Counted from the stretch's first letter, positions 20,701-28,863 are shown. The stretch: DNA of 64,000 nucleotides from Caballeronia sp. BR00000012568055 (GCF_029439455.1 NZ_JAQFVG010000268.1:78805-142804); one strand, 5' to 3'. The notes: generated by a model from the sequence alone, not told the origin. A program made the numbers and translations.

Positions 20701-21163
20701 CCGCCTGCCACTGCGTCAGCCATTCCGGCCGATACGTCAGATAGTGATCGAAGACCGTCGCGACGCGGCGCGCGAGTTCGTAGCGCATGGAGTCGTCGGC
20801 ATCGGCGGCGGCAGCGTCGAGATAGGCGGACAGACGCGCGGACTCGCGCAGCGCGGGGTCATCGAATAAACGAAAACAGCGCCACGCCAAACGATCCGGC
20901 GAGAACGGCGAACGCGCGGGCACCGGCAGCACGCGGCCGATCTGCGTCCACAGCCATTGCGCGAGATAGCAAAACTCAACGTTCGCGCAGATGCCGAAGC
21001 GCGCGGCCATATCCAGTTCCAGACGGCGGCGCAGCGCGGCGCTCGGCACGATCACCGATTCGATCGCGAACGGATCGCCCGCCTGATGCGCGTAGGCGTC
21101 GAGGTCTTCGAAAAGCGCGGCGGCGAGCGTTTCGTGACGGTTCGAATAGAAAAGTTCGAGCAT
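17717..21163 (-). CDS. recC: Exodeoxyribonuclease V subunit gamma (RecC)
   Basis: A 1148-residue RecC, the Chi-recognition subunit that has helicase-like domains without an active ATPase and ends in an inactive nuclease-like fold. The N-terminus LELFYSNRHETLA is the standard RecC opening, so I start at 21163 instead of an in-frame upstream ATG at 21232. Conserved stretches include NPCQEFWYD, DILVAFPDL-like (DVLVAFPDLA) and RVVCLLGMDDGMLPS. It is the first gene of recC-recB-recD. No good Shine-Dalgarno is visible. Gap to the divergent FUSC gene is 185 bp. Confidence 0.94.
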   Translation of the reverse strand: MLELFYSNRHETLAAALFEDLDAYAHQAGDPFAIESVIVPSAALRRRLELDMAARFGICANVEFCYLAQWLWTQIGRVLPVPARSPFSPDRLAWRCFRLFDDPALRESARLSAYLDAAAADADDSMRYELARRVATVFDHYLTYRPEWLTQWQAGGSILAGGVSEIDARGPRLQATNDLQREDERWQAALWRVLLADLAAQSESADATPPAYRFLAEAPQYDAAFAKSIDWPKRISVFALPTMPPLHIALLRTLSRWIDVRVYALNPCQEFWYDIVSVGRVEQLQLKGEADYQEVGHPLLAEWGRQTQAQLHMLHELTESAASTERQLYEENAAPTWLARVQNGILALDEENVVPEVDDIVEAGIEVHVCHSLSRQLEVLHDRLLDWFDQIEGLEPSDVLVAFPDLAVAGPLIDGVFGTAPAGASNERRRIPYRITGLPPSQANPVARALLDWLALPERSVGAPELIEWLRVDAIAARYGIDAVSLETAQEWLAAAGARRGLRPVLRPEAGSDDDVPPARHTFADALTRLYLGYALPGGGAPVAEWLPVEGANGSEAELLGRLTRFVDDIDALAAQIAHPRTARAWGDVLLDALTRFFDAGVAFNDTIGDVRDAIDSLIAAMTEGAGDTEVSAAVVRTALTDTLDDPARGGVPWGGVTFSSLTSLRGLPYRVVCLLGMDDGMLPSLARADEFDLMANFGKLGDRQRRDDERNLFLDLLLAARDRFLVSYTGRSIRDNAVLPPAALIDEMLDYLAQSVAGKHAAPKELDEARARFVFEHPLQPYAPEYFAPNGHLFTYEPERAELARELAQGRKRYDTPFFRTPLPAEEDAESVAFDDFARFWRHPARALLRDRLGIALVDAEAELDDTEPFELSFSGRDALASRVLPSLLDATDDNARRARARARDVARASPEMPGGATGGVWQARELHALTQLSERVRASIAEGAMRLPFALEIAPRWPNTGGIDLFGPYDEALADTRPLTLVGTLNRLTPQGQVIYRYDAPRARDYLIAWLAHLAYCAALPDGPRRTIWHGRGAQSGDFELMPVDDPDAHLAALAALYRAGRRMPLKFFPKSAWLKVSEGEKGDKAAQEEWSPEATRAGSRKRPESDDPVYRIAFRGVELELDDAFAEIARIVFEPLVKHLRSDAA

Positions 21164-21348
21164 GGAAAGCGGCTTGCTAAGTGGCTCGACGAACGGCAAT
21201 TCGCAAAGCTTTGTCAATTGAAGTGCCAGCATAACAAAGCGCGCTTATCGTCGAGAACTAGGCCGAATGGCCTACTGTCCGATGCACGGGTGAGTTGAGT
21301 TAGACTCGTTCTCGCCTTGTCCTCCAGGCTTATAAGAATCAGGAAACG

Positions 21349-23871
21349 ATGCGCTATTCGTTCGAAATCAGGAAGTTCATCTACAGCCAGTATTTCTTCG
21401 GCGGTTTGCGTATCGCGCTGGGCGTTTCGCTTCCGGCAGTGCTCATGCTGATCGTTTTCCATAACAGAGAGCTGGGCTTCACCATCGCGACCGGCGCGCT
21501 CGGCGCGTGCGTGGTCGATATGCCCGGACCGCTCAAGCACAAGCACAACGAAATGCTGGCGTGCTCGCTGATCGGCTTCGTTTCCGCGCTGGCCACGGGC
21601 ATCGCGACCATCAATCCGATCGCCTTGTGGCTGACGGTCGTGCCGCTCACCTTCGTGCTCTCGCTGATCGTGGTGTATGGCAATCGCTGGCCGCAGATCA
21701 GCTTCGCCACACTCTTCATGATGGTCGTCACCCTGGAAGAGCATTTCACGCCGATGCAGGCGCTCATCAACGCATCGTGGATTCTGCTCGGCGGCCTCTG
21801 GTACACGTACTGGGCCACGCTCGTGTCGCGCTTGCTGGTGTATCGGATCGAACAGCAGGCGCTGGCGCAGAGCATCTTTAGTTGCGCCGAATATCTCTAC
21901 GCGCGCGCCGAGTTCTACGATGGCGACGCCGATCTCGACGAGTGTTATCGCAAGCTGATCGAAAAGCAGATTGCCGCCGTCGAACAGCAGGAAGCCGCGC
22001 GCGATATCGTGCTGCGCAATCTGCCGAAGGTGAAAAGCGGCAAGCTCGAAGAACGGCGCGCGCGGCTGTTCAATCTGTTTATCAACGTGGTCGATCTGCA
22101 CGAGTTCTTCGTCGGCGCGCATACGGACTATCCGCTGGTGCGCAAGGCGTTCGCCGGTTCCGATGTACTGATCTTCTATCGCGATCTGATGCGCAAGGCG
22201 AGCGCGGATCTCGAAGAGATCGGCCTCGCGGTGCTGCATAACATCGCCGCGCCGAAGCAGATCAGCATGAAGGCCGAACTGCGCGCGATCGAATACGAAC
22301 TCGAATTGATGCGCAAACACGGTTTGCCGGAGAAGAATCCGGAAGCGTACGCGGCCGCCGCCGCCGTGTTCCGCCGTCTATGGAGCGCAACGCGGCTGAT
22401 CGACAAGATGCGCCGCCGCACCCGCGACGACGCAAGTCTCGCCGAAACGGAATTGCAGATCGATCACGCGCTGTCTCGTTTCATCTCGAGCCGGCGCGTG
22501 CCGCCCATGCAAATCTTTTCCAATCTGACGATGGCTTCGCCCAGCTTCCGGCATGCCCTGCGCGTGACGATTGCGGTCGGGATCGGCTTCTGGGTCGGCA
22601 GGTTGTTGCCGCTGACCAATGCGTATTGGATCGTGATGACCACGGTCATTATTCTGAAGCCAGGTTATTCGCTGACCAAACAGCGTAATACGCAGCGGAT
22701 TATCGGTACGGCGATTGGCTGCGCGTTGACGATCACGCTGATCTTGCTGGTGAAAGAGCCGCATATTCTGCTTATCGTCATGTTCGCGTCGATGGTGATG
22801 AGTTACTCGCTGCTGCTGTTCAATTACGCGGCGAGCGTGGTGTTCACGTCGTCGTATGTGCTGCTGATGTTTCATTTGCTCGCACCGGGGAGCATGCGGA
22901 TTATCGGCGAGCGCGCGATCGATACCGTGCTCGGCTGCGCGATCGCGATTGCGGCGAGCCATTTGTTTCCGTACTGGGAATATCGGTTGATGGGCAAGCT
23001 GGTGAAGGACTTGCTCACGGCGTCGCGCACCTATCTCGAAGCGAGTTGGTGGTGGAAAGCGAAGCCATCGGCCCAGACGATGGACGCGAAAACGCGCGCA
23101 CCCGTCCCCGCCGCCGCTTTCGCCGATGGCAACGTGCGTGCGGCTTCGGCTTCAACTTCTGCTTCCGTTGAGATGCCCGAAGCCGCCAATGAACCGACCG
23201 TCAGCACCGCCGCGCTCGATCCGGACGTGGTCAGCGCGTCGGCGCTGAAGACGGCGAGCGCGACGGCGGATCGGCTGGCGTCGGTGAGTATCGGCGAGAG
23301 CACGGCGGCGACGGCGAGCAAAGGCGCGTCCGCTGCGGCGACGGTTGCGGCGACGGCGCTGGATCGCGATTTCCGGTATCGATTGGCGCGCAAGAATGTG
23401 CATATCGCGTTCGCCAATCTCGCGCAGGCTTTTCAGCGGATGATGCTGGAGCCGAAAGCGCAGCAACGCTATGTGGCCGAACTGAACGATCTGCTGGTGC
23501 AGAGTCACGTGCTGGCGTCGCAGATCACGGCGGCGGCGCCGCTGTTGCAATCGCTCAATGAAGGCGATGGGCAAGTGTTCGAGCCGGTGCAGCGGACTTT
23601 GGGAATCGTCCGGGACAATCTGTCGGATGCGCAGGAGGTGCTGCCCGAACCGGCGGTGAAGGATGCGTCGGACGCGCAGCCCGCGCGCGCCGATGCGATC
23701 AAAGACCTGAGACGCGATCTCGACGCGATGGTGACATCGGCCGAGCGCGCCCAGACATTGCCCGCCGATGCGCTGCACGATCTGAAGCTGCTCGCGCATC
23801 AGTGCAAGCAGATGCTGACGGCGTCATCGCTGATCGGCAAGGACGCGACGCTGATTCGTCTGCCGGGCTGA
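21349..23871 (+). CDS. FUSC-family inner-membrane protein (aromatic acid/fusaric acid-type efflux, YccS-like)
   Basis: An 840-residue protein with two blocks of membrane helices (about residues 15-165 and 405-545), each followed by a cytoplasmic helical region, the arrangement of YccS/FUSC proteins. The central cytoplasmic part (about 170-400) is helical and charged. After block two comes an Ala/Ser/Thr-rich low-complexity stretch of about 100 residues (575-675), then a helical C-terminus. Family members export aromatic acids or related compounds, often with membrane-fusion partners; none is adjacent here. Substrate unknown. Confidence 0.87.
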   Translation: MRYSFEIRKFIYSQYFFGGLRIALGVSLPAVLMLIVFHNRELGFTIATGALGACVVDMPGPLKHKHNEMLACSLIGFVSALATGIATINPIALWLTVVPLTFVLSLIVVYGNRWPQISFATLFMMVVTLEEHFTPMQALINASWILLGGLWYTYWATLVSRLLVYRIEQQALAQSIFSCAEYLYARAEFYDGDADLDECYRKLIEKQIAAVEQQEAARDIVLRNLPKVKSGKLEERRARLFNLFINVVDLHEFFVGAHTDYPLVRKAFAGSDVLIFYRDLMRKASADLEEIGLAVLHNIAAPKQISMKAELRAIEYELELMRKHGLPEKNPEAYAAAAAVFRRLWSATRLIDKMRRRTRDDASLAETELQIDHALSRFISSRRVPPMQIFSNLTMASPSFRHALRVTIAVGIGFWVGRLLPLTNAYWIVMTTVIILKPGYSLTKQRNTQRIIGTAIGCALTITLILLVKEPHILLIVMFASMVMSYSLLLFNYAASVVFTSSYVLLMFHLLAPGSMRIIGERAIDTVLGCAIAIAASHLFPYWEYRLMGKLVKDLLTASRTYLEASWWWKAKPSAQTMDAKTRAPVPAAAFADGNVRAASASTSASVEMPEAANEPTVSTAALDPDVVSASALKTASATADRLASVSIGESTAATASKGASAAATVAATALDRDFRYRLARKNVHIAFANLAQAFQRMMLEPKAQQRYVAELNDLLVQSHVLASQITAAAPLLQSLNEGDGQVFEPVQRTLGIVRDNLSDAQEVLPEPAVKDASDAQPARADAIKDLRRDLDAMVTSAERAQTLPADALHDLKLLAHQCKQMLTASSLIGKDATLIRLPG

Positions 23872-23876
23872 TTCCG

Positions 23877-24143
23877 TTATTGCGATGCGCCGATCGCGGG
23901 CACTGCCGTGCGTGCGCCGCTCGCGACGTCGGGCTGTGCGTTCTGTTGATCGAACTGGCGCTTTTCGCGGATCGCGTTGAACAGAATCGTGCCGATCACC
24001 AGCAACACCACCACTACGATAAACGCGCCGATGGCGAAAGTCGGGTTCTTCTTTTTAGGCGATCCGTCCGGGCGGCGGTCGTTAAGGCGATCATCGTTCA
24101 TGGCGGGCGTTGCAGTGTTGGATGTTTTCGGTGGACCCGACAT
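23877..24143 (-). CDS. Small single-pass membrane protein, hypothetical
   Basis: An 88-residue protein. The hydrophilic, Pro/Asp/Arg-rich N-terminus is followed by KKKNP, one transmembrane helix (FAIGAFIVVVVLLVIGTILF) and a periplasmic or cytoplasmic polar tail ending in a hydrophobic stretch. Its stop is only a few bases past the stop of the convergent FUSC gene. The start is uncertain: TTG 24182, ATG 24143 and ATG 24101 are all in frame and none has a clear ribosome site. No family recognised. Confidence 0.6.
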   Translation of the reverse strand: MSGPPKTSNTATPAMNDDRLNDRRPDGSPKKKNPTFAIGAFIVVVVLLVIGTILFNAIREKRQFDQQNAQPDVASGARTAVPAIGASQ

Positions 24144-24193
24144 GGTATACGGAGTGGTTTTCAGTTGGGTTGCGCCGCCCAACGGCTAAGGGG

Positions 24194-24484
24194 CTATTTA
24201 AGGCGATCGCGCGCAACCGAATAAACCGTGCCGCGTTCCCGCTTCCCGACCGAAATCACCTCAACAGTCACTCGCGATTCTTCGACGCGATACACCATCC
24301 GATAACCCAGCGCTGCGAGTTTGATCTTATAGCAATCGCCCATTGTGCTCAGGCGTGCACTATCGACTCGAGGGTTCTCGAGTCGTTCAAGAAGCTTCCG
24401 TTTGAATTGTTCGCGGACAGCGTTATCGAGTGCGCGCCACTCCTTCAGCGCAGACGGCAGGAATTCAAGCTTATAGGTCGTCAA
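24194..24484 (-). CDS. RelE/ParE-superfamily toxin of a type II toxin-antitoxin pair
   Basis: A 96-residue RelE-like protein. It opens TTYKLEFLPSALKEWRAL and has the family's basic core (YKIKLAALGYRMVYRVEE) followed by VEVISVGKRERGTVY. RelE toxins cleave mRNA on the ribosome; the conserved Arg/Lys/Tyr positions look intact. The start is a TTG inside the last 14 bases of the antitoxin gene, since no other start exists before the conserved region. This overlap links toxin translation to that of the antitoxin. Confidence 0.9.
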   Translation of the reverse strand: MTTYKLEFLPSALKEWRALDNAVREQFKRKLLERLENPRVDSARLSTMGDCYKIKLAALGYRMVYRVEESRVTVEVISVGKRERGTVYSVARDRLK

Positions 24485-24713
24485 GATTCACACTCACGGC
24501 CTTTTCATGGCGCCGGGCGCGGACGATCTCCGCGAGTTCGATGTCTTCCAGTCGTTCGCAAATCGCTTCCCACTCCGCAGCGGGAATCAGATAAGCGACC
24601 GGCTTATTGCGATTAAGTACGGCCACGGGGCCGTCAGCTTGCTCGATCGCGAAACTCGGGTTCACTTTCAATTCACTGATTCCGATCGAGACGCGGGCAT
24701 GGATGTTTTCCAT
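24471..24713 (-). CDS. Phd/YefM-family antitoxin
   Basis: An 80-residue antitoxin. The DNA-binding N-terminal Phd fold (VSIGISELKVNPSFAIEQADGPVAVLNRNKPVAYLIP) is typical, and the C-terminal helix (ERLEDIELAEIVRARRHEKA) would wrap the toxin. The ATG at 24713 sits 6 bases after AGGAG; the ATG at 24719 is too close to that site. The gene is first in the operon, as usual for RelE pairs. A promoter with repeats overlapping it lies about 55 bp upstream, consistent with autorepression. Confidence 0.9.
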   Translation of the reverse strand: MENIHARVSIGISELKVNPSFAIEQADGPVAVLNRNKPVAYLIPAAEWEAICERLEDIELAEIVRARRHEKAVSVNLDDL

Positions 24714-24772
24714 CTTCATCTCCTGTTTGGTGAGCGCAACGTGAGCAGCGCAATAGACCAATTCAATGACCA

Positions 24773-24802
24773 AATATTAGGTCCAATATTAGCACCAGTC
24801 AA
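24773..24802 (-). promoter_or_regulatory. Toxin-antitoxin promoter with overlapping 8-bp direct repeats
   Basis: On the minus strand: TTGACT (24797-24802), a 17-base spacer and TAATAT (24774-24779). CTAATATT occurs twice, 12 bp apart (24785-24792 and 24773-24780), one copy in the spacer and one on the -10 element. This fits a binding site for the antitoxin or its complex. Confidence 0.68.
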
Positions 24803-24951
24803 CGATCACTAAACCCGCGAAATTCTCTGCTACACCAACCCGCTTGAATCCCGCCGTTCCGCTTCCCATACTCAACCCGATTCCATGCGCGTCTGATTCC
24901 GGCGCGGGCTGCAAGGGGCCATGTCGGGATACCTAGTGACCGGACGTGTTA

Positions 24952-24978
24952 AGCCGCCCTCTCCGGGCGGCCTTTTTT
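24952..24978 (+). terminator. Orphan intrinsic terminator on the plus strand
   Basis: A perfect 7-bp stem GCCGCCC / GGGCGGC with loop TCTCC, then C and seven T. No plus-strand gene ends nearby: the genes on both sides run on the minus strand. It may end a short unannotated RNA or be a relic. Confidence 0.75.
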
Positions 24979-24999
24979 TGCCTGTCGATACGAAAGCGC

Positions 25000-25473
25000 T
25001 CAAGGCTCCAGCGTCGGCCGGACGGGCAGCGCGGTCGAATACTTGATCTGCTCCATCGCGAAGCTGGAACTGACGTCGTATAGCGGCACGCCGCGGATCA
25101 GTTGCTTGTAGACGCGGTCGTAATCGTCGATATCGGATACCACCACGCGCAGCAAATAATCCGTCTCGCCGCTCATCCGATACACCTCGACCACTTCCGG
25201 TATATCCCGCACCGCGCGGCAAAAATCTTCCGCCCACGTCTGTGTGTGCTGATTCGTGCGCACCGCGACGAACACCGTGGTGCCGACGCCGAGCTTCTTC
25301 GGATCGCACAGCGCGACCTGCGCGCGGATCACGCCGGTTTCCTTCAGACGCTGCACGCGCTTCCAGCACGGCGTCTGCGAAAGATTAACCCGCTGCGCGA
25401 GTTCCGCAATGGGCATCGTCACGTCTGCCTGAAGGAGTTCGAGCAGTTTTCGGTCGATGAGGTCCATTCCCAT
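25000..25473 (-). CDS. Lrp/AsnC-family transcriptional regulator
   Basis: A 157-residue regulator. The N-terminal winged helix-turn-helix (DLIDRKLLELLQADVTMPIAELAQRVNLSQTPCWKRVQRL) is followed by the RAM/AsnC effector domain (VVEVYRMSGETDYLLRVVVSDIDDYD), both intact. ATG at 25473 or 25467. It diverges from the cysteine-dioxygenase-like gene with an inverted repeat in between, suggesting it controls that gene and itself in response to an amino acid, plausibly cysteine or a related thiol. The ligand is inferred from context only. Confidence 0.93.
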   Translation of the reverse strand: MGMDLIDRKLLELLQADVTMPIAELAQRVNLSQTPCWKRVQRLKETGVIRAQVALCDPKKLGVGTTVFVAVRTNQHTQTWAEDFCRAVRDIPEVVEVYRMSGETDYLLRVVVSDIDDYDRVYKQLIRGVPLYDVSSSFAMEQIKYSTALPVRPTLEP

Positions 25474-25488
25474 ACTGCACCCCTGGTA

Positions 25489-25541
25489 GGAAATTATTCT
25501 ATTTTTGCTTGTCTGAGCGGAATTATATGGAATCTATTTCC
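25489..25541. promoter_or_regulatory. Inverted-repeat operator candidate between lrp-type and CDO-type genes
   Basis: GGAAATTATTC (25489-25499) and GAATCTATTTCC (25530-25541) form an imperfect inverted repeat in an AT-rich divergent promoter region. Spacing and base composition fit Lrp/AsnC-type sites. A TATAAA box at 25555-25560 would serve the rightward gene. Confidence 0.55.
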
Positions 25542-25601
25542 CGATGCAAACCGGTATAAATGGCACATCCCAATAAACCACACAACACCGGTTTCATCAC
25601 C

Positions 25602-26189
25602 ATGAAGTCAGAACATGTCAGCCGTCTGAAGCACGCATCCGCCCCGCCCGCATTCGTCCTGCCGGCGCACGACGATTCCGCCGTCGGCCAGCTTTGCCGC
25701 GAACTCGATGCCGCCTTCGCCGCGGCGGAAACGGGCGCATCGTTCGGACTGCGGGTGCGCTACGCGCTGCAACGCGCGATCGCGGATTCGGCGCTGCTGC
25801 GCCCGGACCAGCGCATCGGCGATGCGCACGGTTATCACCGCCATCTGATCGCCGCCGATCCGCTCGGCCGATACGCCGTCGCCTCGCTCGTCTGGGAGCC
25901 GGGGCAAGCGAGTCCGGTGCACGGGCATCGGACCTGGTGTGGATATGCGGTGATCGAAGGCGTGTTGAGTGAAACGCTGTTTCGCTGGGACGCGCAAACG
26001 CAAGATGCGGTCGAAACGCGTCGTCAGCCGCGTGTAGCGGGCGCGGTCTCGTTTGTCGATGCCGGACGCGGCACGATGCATCAACTCGGCAATCCGGCAA
26101 ACACTGGGACGCGCGCCATCTCGCTGCACGTCTACGGCGTGGCGGGCGAACATATCGCCACGCACGTCAACGATCTGATCGCCGCTTAA
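25602..26189 (+). CDS. Cysteine dioxygenase-family (cupin) thiol dioxygenase
   Basis: A 195-residue cupin. The metal-binding first motif reads SPVHGHRTWCGYAVIEG (His pair near residues 107/109), and the second motif includes GRGTMHQLGN (third His near 161). These are the three Fe(II) ligands of cysteine dioxygenase-type enzymes, which oxidise a thiol to a sulfinate. The substrate could be cysteine or 3-mercaptopropionate. ATG 25602 is preferred because a TATAAA box overlaps the alternative ATG at 25560. The divergent Lrp-type regulator supports an amino-acid-related role. Confidence 0.85.
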   Translation: MKSEHVSRLKHASAPPAFVLPAHDDSAVGQLCRELDAAFAAAETGASFGLRVRYALQRAIADSALLRPDQRIGDAHGYHRHLIAADPLGRYAVASLVWEPGQASPVHGHRTWCGYAVIEGVLSETLFRWDAQTQDAVETRRQPRVAGAVSFVDAGRGTMHQLGNPANTGTRAISLHVYGVAGEHIATHVNDLIAA

Positions 26190-26210
26190 CACCGCTTAAC
26201 GCCGCTTAAG
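26181..26210. repeat. Three tandem 10-bp repeats at the end of the CDO-like gene
   Basis: GCCGCTTAAC, ACCGCTTAAC, GCCGCTTAAG, end to end. The first copy contains the stop codon of the dioxygenase gene; the rest fills the 23-bp gap to the convergent mechanosensitive channel gene. Confidence 0.85.
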
Positions 26211-26212
26211 AA

Positions 26213-28750
26213 TCAACCTTTGCCCGGTTCCGCCGCCGTGGGAATCTGCGGCGGAATCTGCACGGATTGCTCGGTCGGCGGCGGCGCGGCGCGCGGTTCG
26301 TGCGATACATCCCGCGCCCGCGTCGCAGACACTTCCAACTCCTCTTCCTCAACCGGCAACGCCGATTCATCGGTCCAGATCCGATGCGCGCGCTCCGGAC
26401 TCTCGCCCACAATCTCACGCGTCATCTGCACGTGCATTTGCGGCACGGGAATCTCCATGCCCGCCTCGTCCATCTTCCGCTTGATGCGCAGATTGAACGC
26501 GCGCGCCACGCTCCACTGCTGCAAGGGCCGCGTCTTGATCTGGCCTTTCACGACCATCCAGTTCGGATCGAAACGATCCAGTCCCCACACTTCAACCGGC
26601 CCGAGCATCTCGCGGCGATAACGGAAATCGGCCATCAGATCGGCGCCGACTTCGCGGATCATTTGCGTGACGTCATCGACATCGGCAGTAAAGGGCACGC
26701 GCACTTCGAACACGGCATAGGCGAAATCGCGTGACAGGTTTTTCACCGTCTTGATCTGCGAGAACGGAATGGCGTGGATCGCGCCCTGGCCATCGCGCAG
26801 GCGCACGGTGCGGATCGTCAGACTTTCGACGATACCCGCGTGCCCGCCTTCCACCTCGATCGAATCACCGACGGAAATCGTGTCTTCGATGATGATGAAC
26901 AGTCCCGTGATCAGATCCGCCACCAGCGATTGCGCGCCGAAGCCGACCGCCAGACCGATCACGCCCGCGCCCGCCAGCAGCGGCGTCACGTTGAGTCCGA
27001 GATTCGCCGCGGTCACGATCGCCGCGATGCCCAGCAGCGACACGAATACGACATTGCGAACCAGCGGCAGCATCGTGCGGGCGCGCATGCTCGGGCCGCG
27101 TCCGCCGCGCCGCGTGGAATCGGGGCGCAGCGCTTCCTGAATGCCGGTATCGATCAGAATCCAGATCAGCCAGACCACGAAGAAGGTCAGCACGATCATC
27201 GACAAGGCATGCGCGACGCCGCGCGCGGCCACGCTGTCTTCGGCCATCCGCGCCAGCGAAAAGCCCCAGAAACGCGATGAGACTTCGAGGAACACGAGCC
27301 AGACGCTGGTCACGATCATCGTGCCGACGAACTTCACGAGCCTGCGCACATATGCCGATTGCCGGCGCGGACGGCGCGATTTGGGCCGCGTGATGCGCAC
27401 GACAATCGCGGACAAGAAGAACGCGACGACTAACAAACCGGCAGTGGCAATCGCCATCTGCAAGACATTTTCCGATGTGCCGATGCCCGCGAGCGTCGCA
27501 ATCACCGAAGCCGATGCCAGCAGCAGCAACGGCAATTGCCATAGCGATGCCACCACTTCGAAGGTTTCCGTCGCGGCCTTGCGCGTGTTGCGCTGCTCGT
27601 ACGAACGGCTGCGGATCAGATGCGCGACCGGCCGCTGGAACGCCAGTGCGAAGTACGCGGTCAGACCCGCCGCGCCCATATTCGCGAAGGTCGAAATCAG
27701 CGCGGAGAGATTGGTGCCGAGCTGCTGCGCGACATCGTAGTTGGAAGCGGCATCGCCCAATGCGCCCAGCGTGCCGATCACGAACAACAGCCGCCGCGCG
27801 CGGATGATCAACAGGTTCACCGCCACGCGACGGTGCGCCGAGCCGAACAGCGAGAACATGATGAGACAGATCGACGAAAACACCGCGCCCGCGACCATGG
27901 CGTAGGCGGTGACCATCGCGAGCGTGCGGCCGAGCGACAGCGGCATGTAGTGCGTGAAGGTCAGCGCGGCGAGAAAGGCGAACAGATACGGCGCGACGCG
28001 ACGCATCGTGAAAAGCAGGAGTTCGCGCGTGGTCGGATTCGAATGCAAGCCCACGTCGATGCCAATACGCGCCTGCACGCGGCGTTGCAGCCACACCAGC
28101 ACGAACGCGCACGCGCCCCAGCCTGCGAGCGTCGCGAAATAGTTGAACAGCGTTCGGCCGAATGGCTCGCGGCTCTGGCTCGTGACGAGCGTGAACAGTT
28201 CGTTGCCCGCCGCGTTGAAGCGGCCGCTCCAGTACGCGATCGGCGTCTTGCCGCGACGCACGTCCGCTTCGATGCTCGTCAGCCCCGAGGCGATCGCGCC
28301 GAGCAAACCGCCCTTCTGCGCGATGCTTGCCACGACCGACGACGCGGCCGAGGTGGCGGGCGCGCTGGCGGCGGCATCGGACGCTCCGCCTGCTTCGGAT
28401 GCACTGACCGCCGGTGCAGCAACCGCGTTCGCTTCCCGCTTGGCATCGCGCAATTTCTTGAGCTGCGCGACGAGCGCGCCGCGCTGGCGATCGCTGTCGA
28501 GCGTGGTGATGAGCGTGTCGAGCGAGTGAACCATATCGGCATCCGATACGGCAGGCGCCGATGCACCTGCTGCACCCGACGCACTCGACGCCGCATCCGC
28601 TGCGGATGCAGGCGCGGCGGGTGTGATCAGTTCCTGGAACGACGGCAGCGTGAGTGCGGGCGCGGCTTGCGCGGGCATCGCGAACAGGAACGATAAAAGG
28701 ATCGCAACGATCGCGAGCGCGCCGCTGTGTGCGAGCTTGCGTGACTTCAT
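26213..28750 (-). CDS. MscS-family mechanosensitive ion channel, large form
   Basis: An 845-residue inner-membrane channel. It has a signal peptide (about 1-29), an Ala/Ser-rich periplasmic domain of about 140 residues with a helical core, several membrane helices from about residue 200, then the MscS pore and beta domain (TPLLAGAGVIGLAVGFGAQ near 587; FIIIEDTISVGDSIEV; IPFSQIKTVKNLSRD). A Glu/Pro-rich C-terminal tail of about 70 residues follows. Such channels release solutes on hypo-osmotic shock. The architecture recalls YbiO-like proteins. Convergent with the dioxygenase gene, no co-transcribed partner seen. Confidence 0.93.
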   Translation of the reverse strand: MKSRKLAHSGALAIVAILLSFLFAMPAQAAPALTLPSFQELITPAAPASAADAASSASGAAGASAPAVSDADMVHSLDTLITTLDSDRQRGALVAQLKKLRDAKREANAVAAPAVSASEAGGASDAAASAPATSAASSVVASIAQKGGLLGAIASGLTSIEADVRRGKTPIAYWSGRFNAAGNELFTLVTSQSREPFGRTLFNYFATLAGWGACAFVLVWLQRRVQARIGIDVGLHSNPTTRELLLFTMRRVAPYLFAFLAALTFTHYMPLSLGRTLAMVTAYAMVAGAVFSSICLIMFSLFGSAHRRVAVNLLIIRARRLLFVIGTLGALGDAASNYDVAQQLGTNLSALISTFANMGAAGLTAYFALAFQRPVAHLIRSRSYEQRNTRKAATETFEVVASLWQLPLLLLASASVIATLAGIGTSENVLQMAIATAGLLVVAFFLSAIVVRITRPKSRRPRRQSAYVRRLVKFVGTMIVTSVWLVFLEVSSRFWGFSLARMAEDSVAARGVAHALSMIVLTFFVVWLIWILIDTGIQEALRPDSTRRGGRGPSMRARTMLPLVRNVVFVSLLGIAAIVTAANLGLNVTPLLAGAGVIGLAVGFGAQSLVADLITGLFIIIEDTISVGDSIEVEGGHAGIVESLTIRTVRLRDGQGAIHAIPFSQIKTVKNLSRDFAYAVFEVRVPFTADVDDVTQMIREVGADLMADFRYRREMLGPVEVWGLDRFDPNWMVVKGQIKTRPLQQWSVARAFNLRIKRKMDEAGMEIPVPQMHVQMTREIVGESPERAHRIWTDESALPVEEEELEVSATRARDVSHEPRAAPPPTEQSVQIPPQIPTAAEPGKG

Positions 28751-28863
28751 GACGGGTTCGATTTTTGAGAGACCGCCAGTTTAGCGGCTGCATGCGCTGC
28801 GCCGCCCGATCCGATGTAACCGAATGTTAGCGGCGCGTTCAGCGAAGATGCGTGCTACTTGTC

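Noticed and set aside
24872..25369. Alternative minus-strand frame overlapping the Lrp-type gene
   Set aside because: Shadow frame; the Lrp/AsnC product in the other frame has both expected domains.
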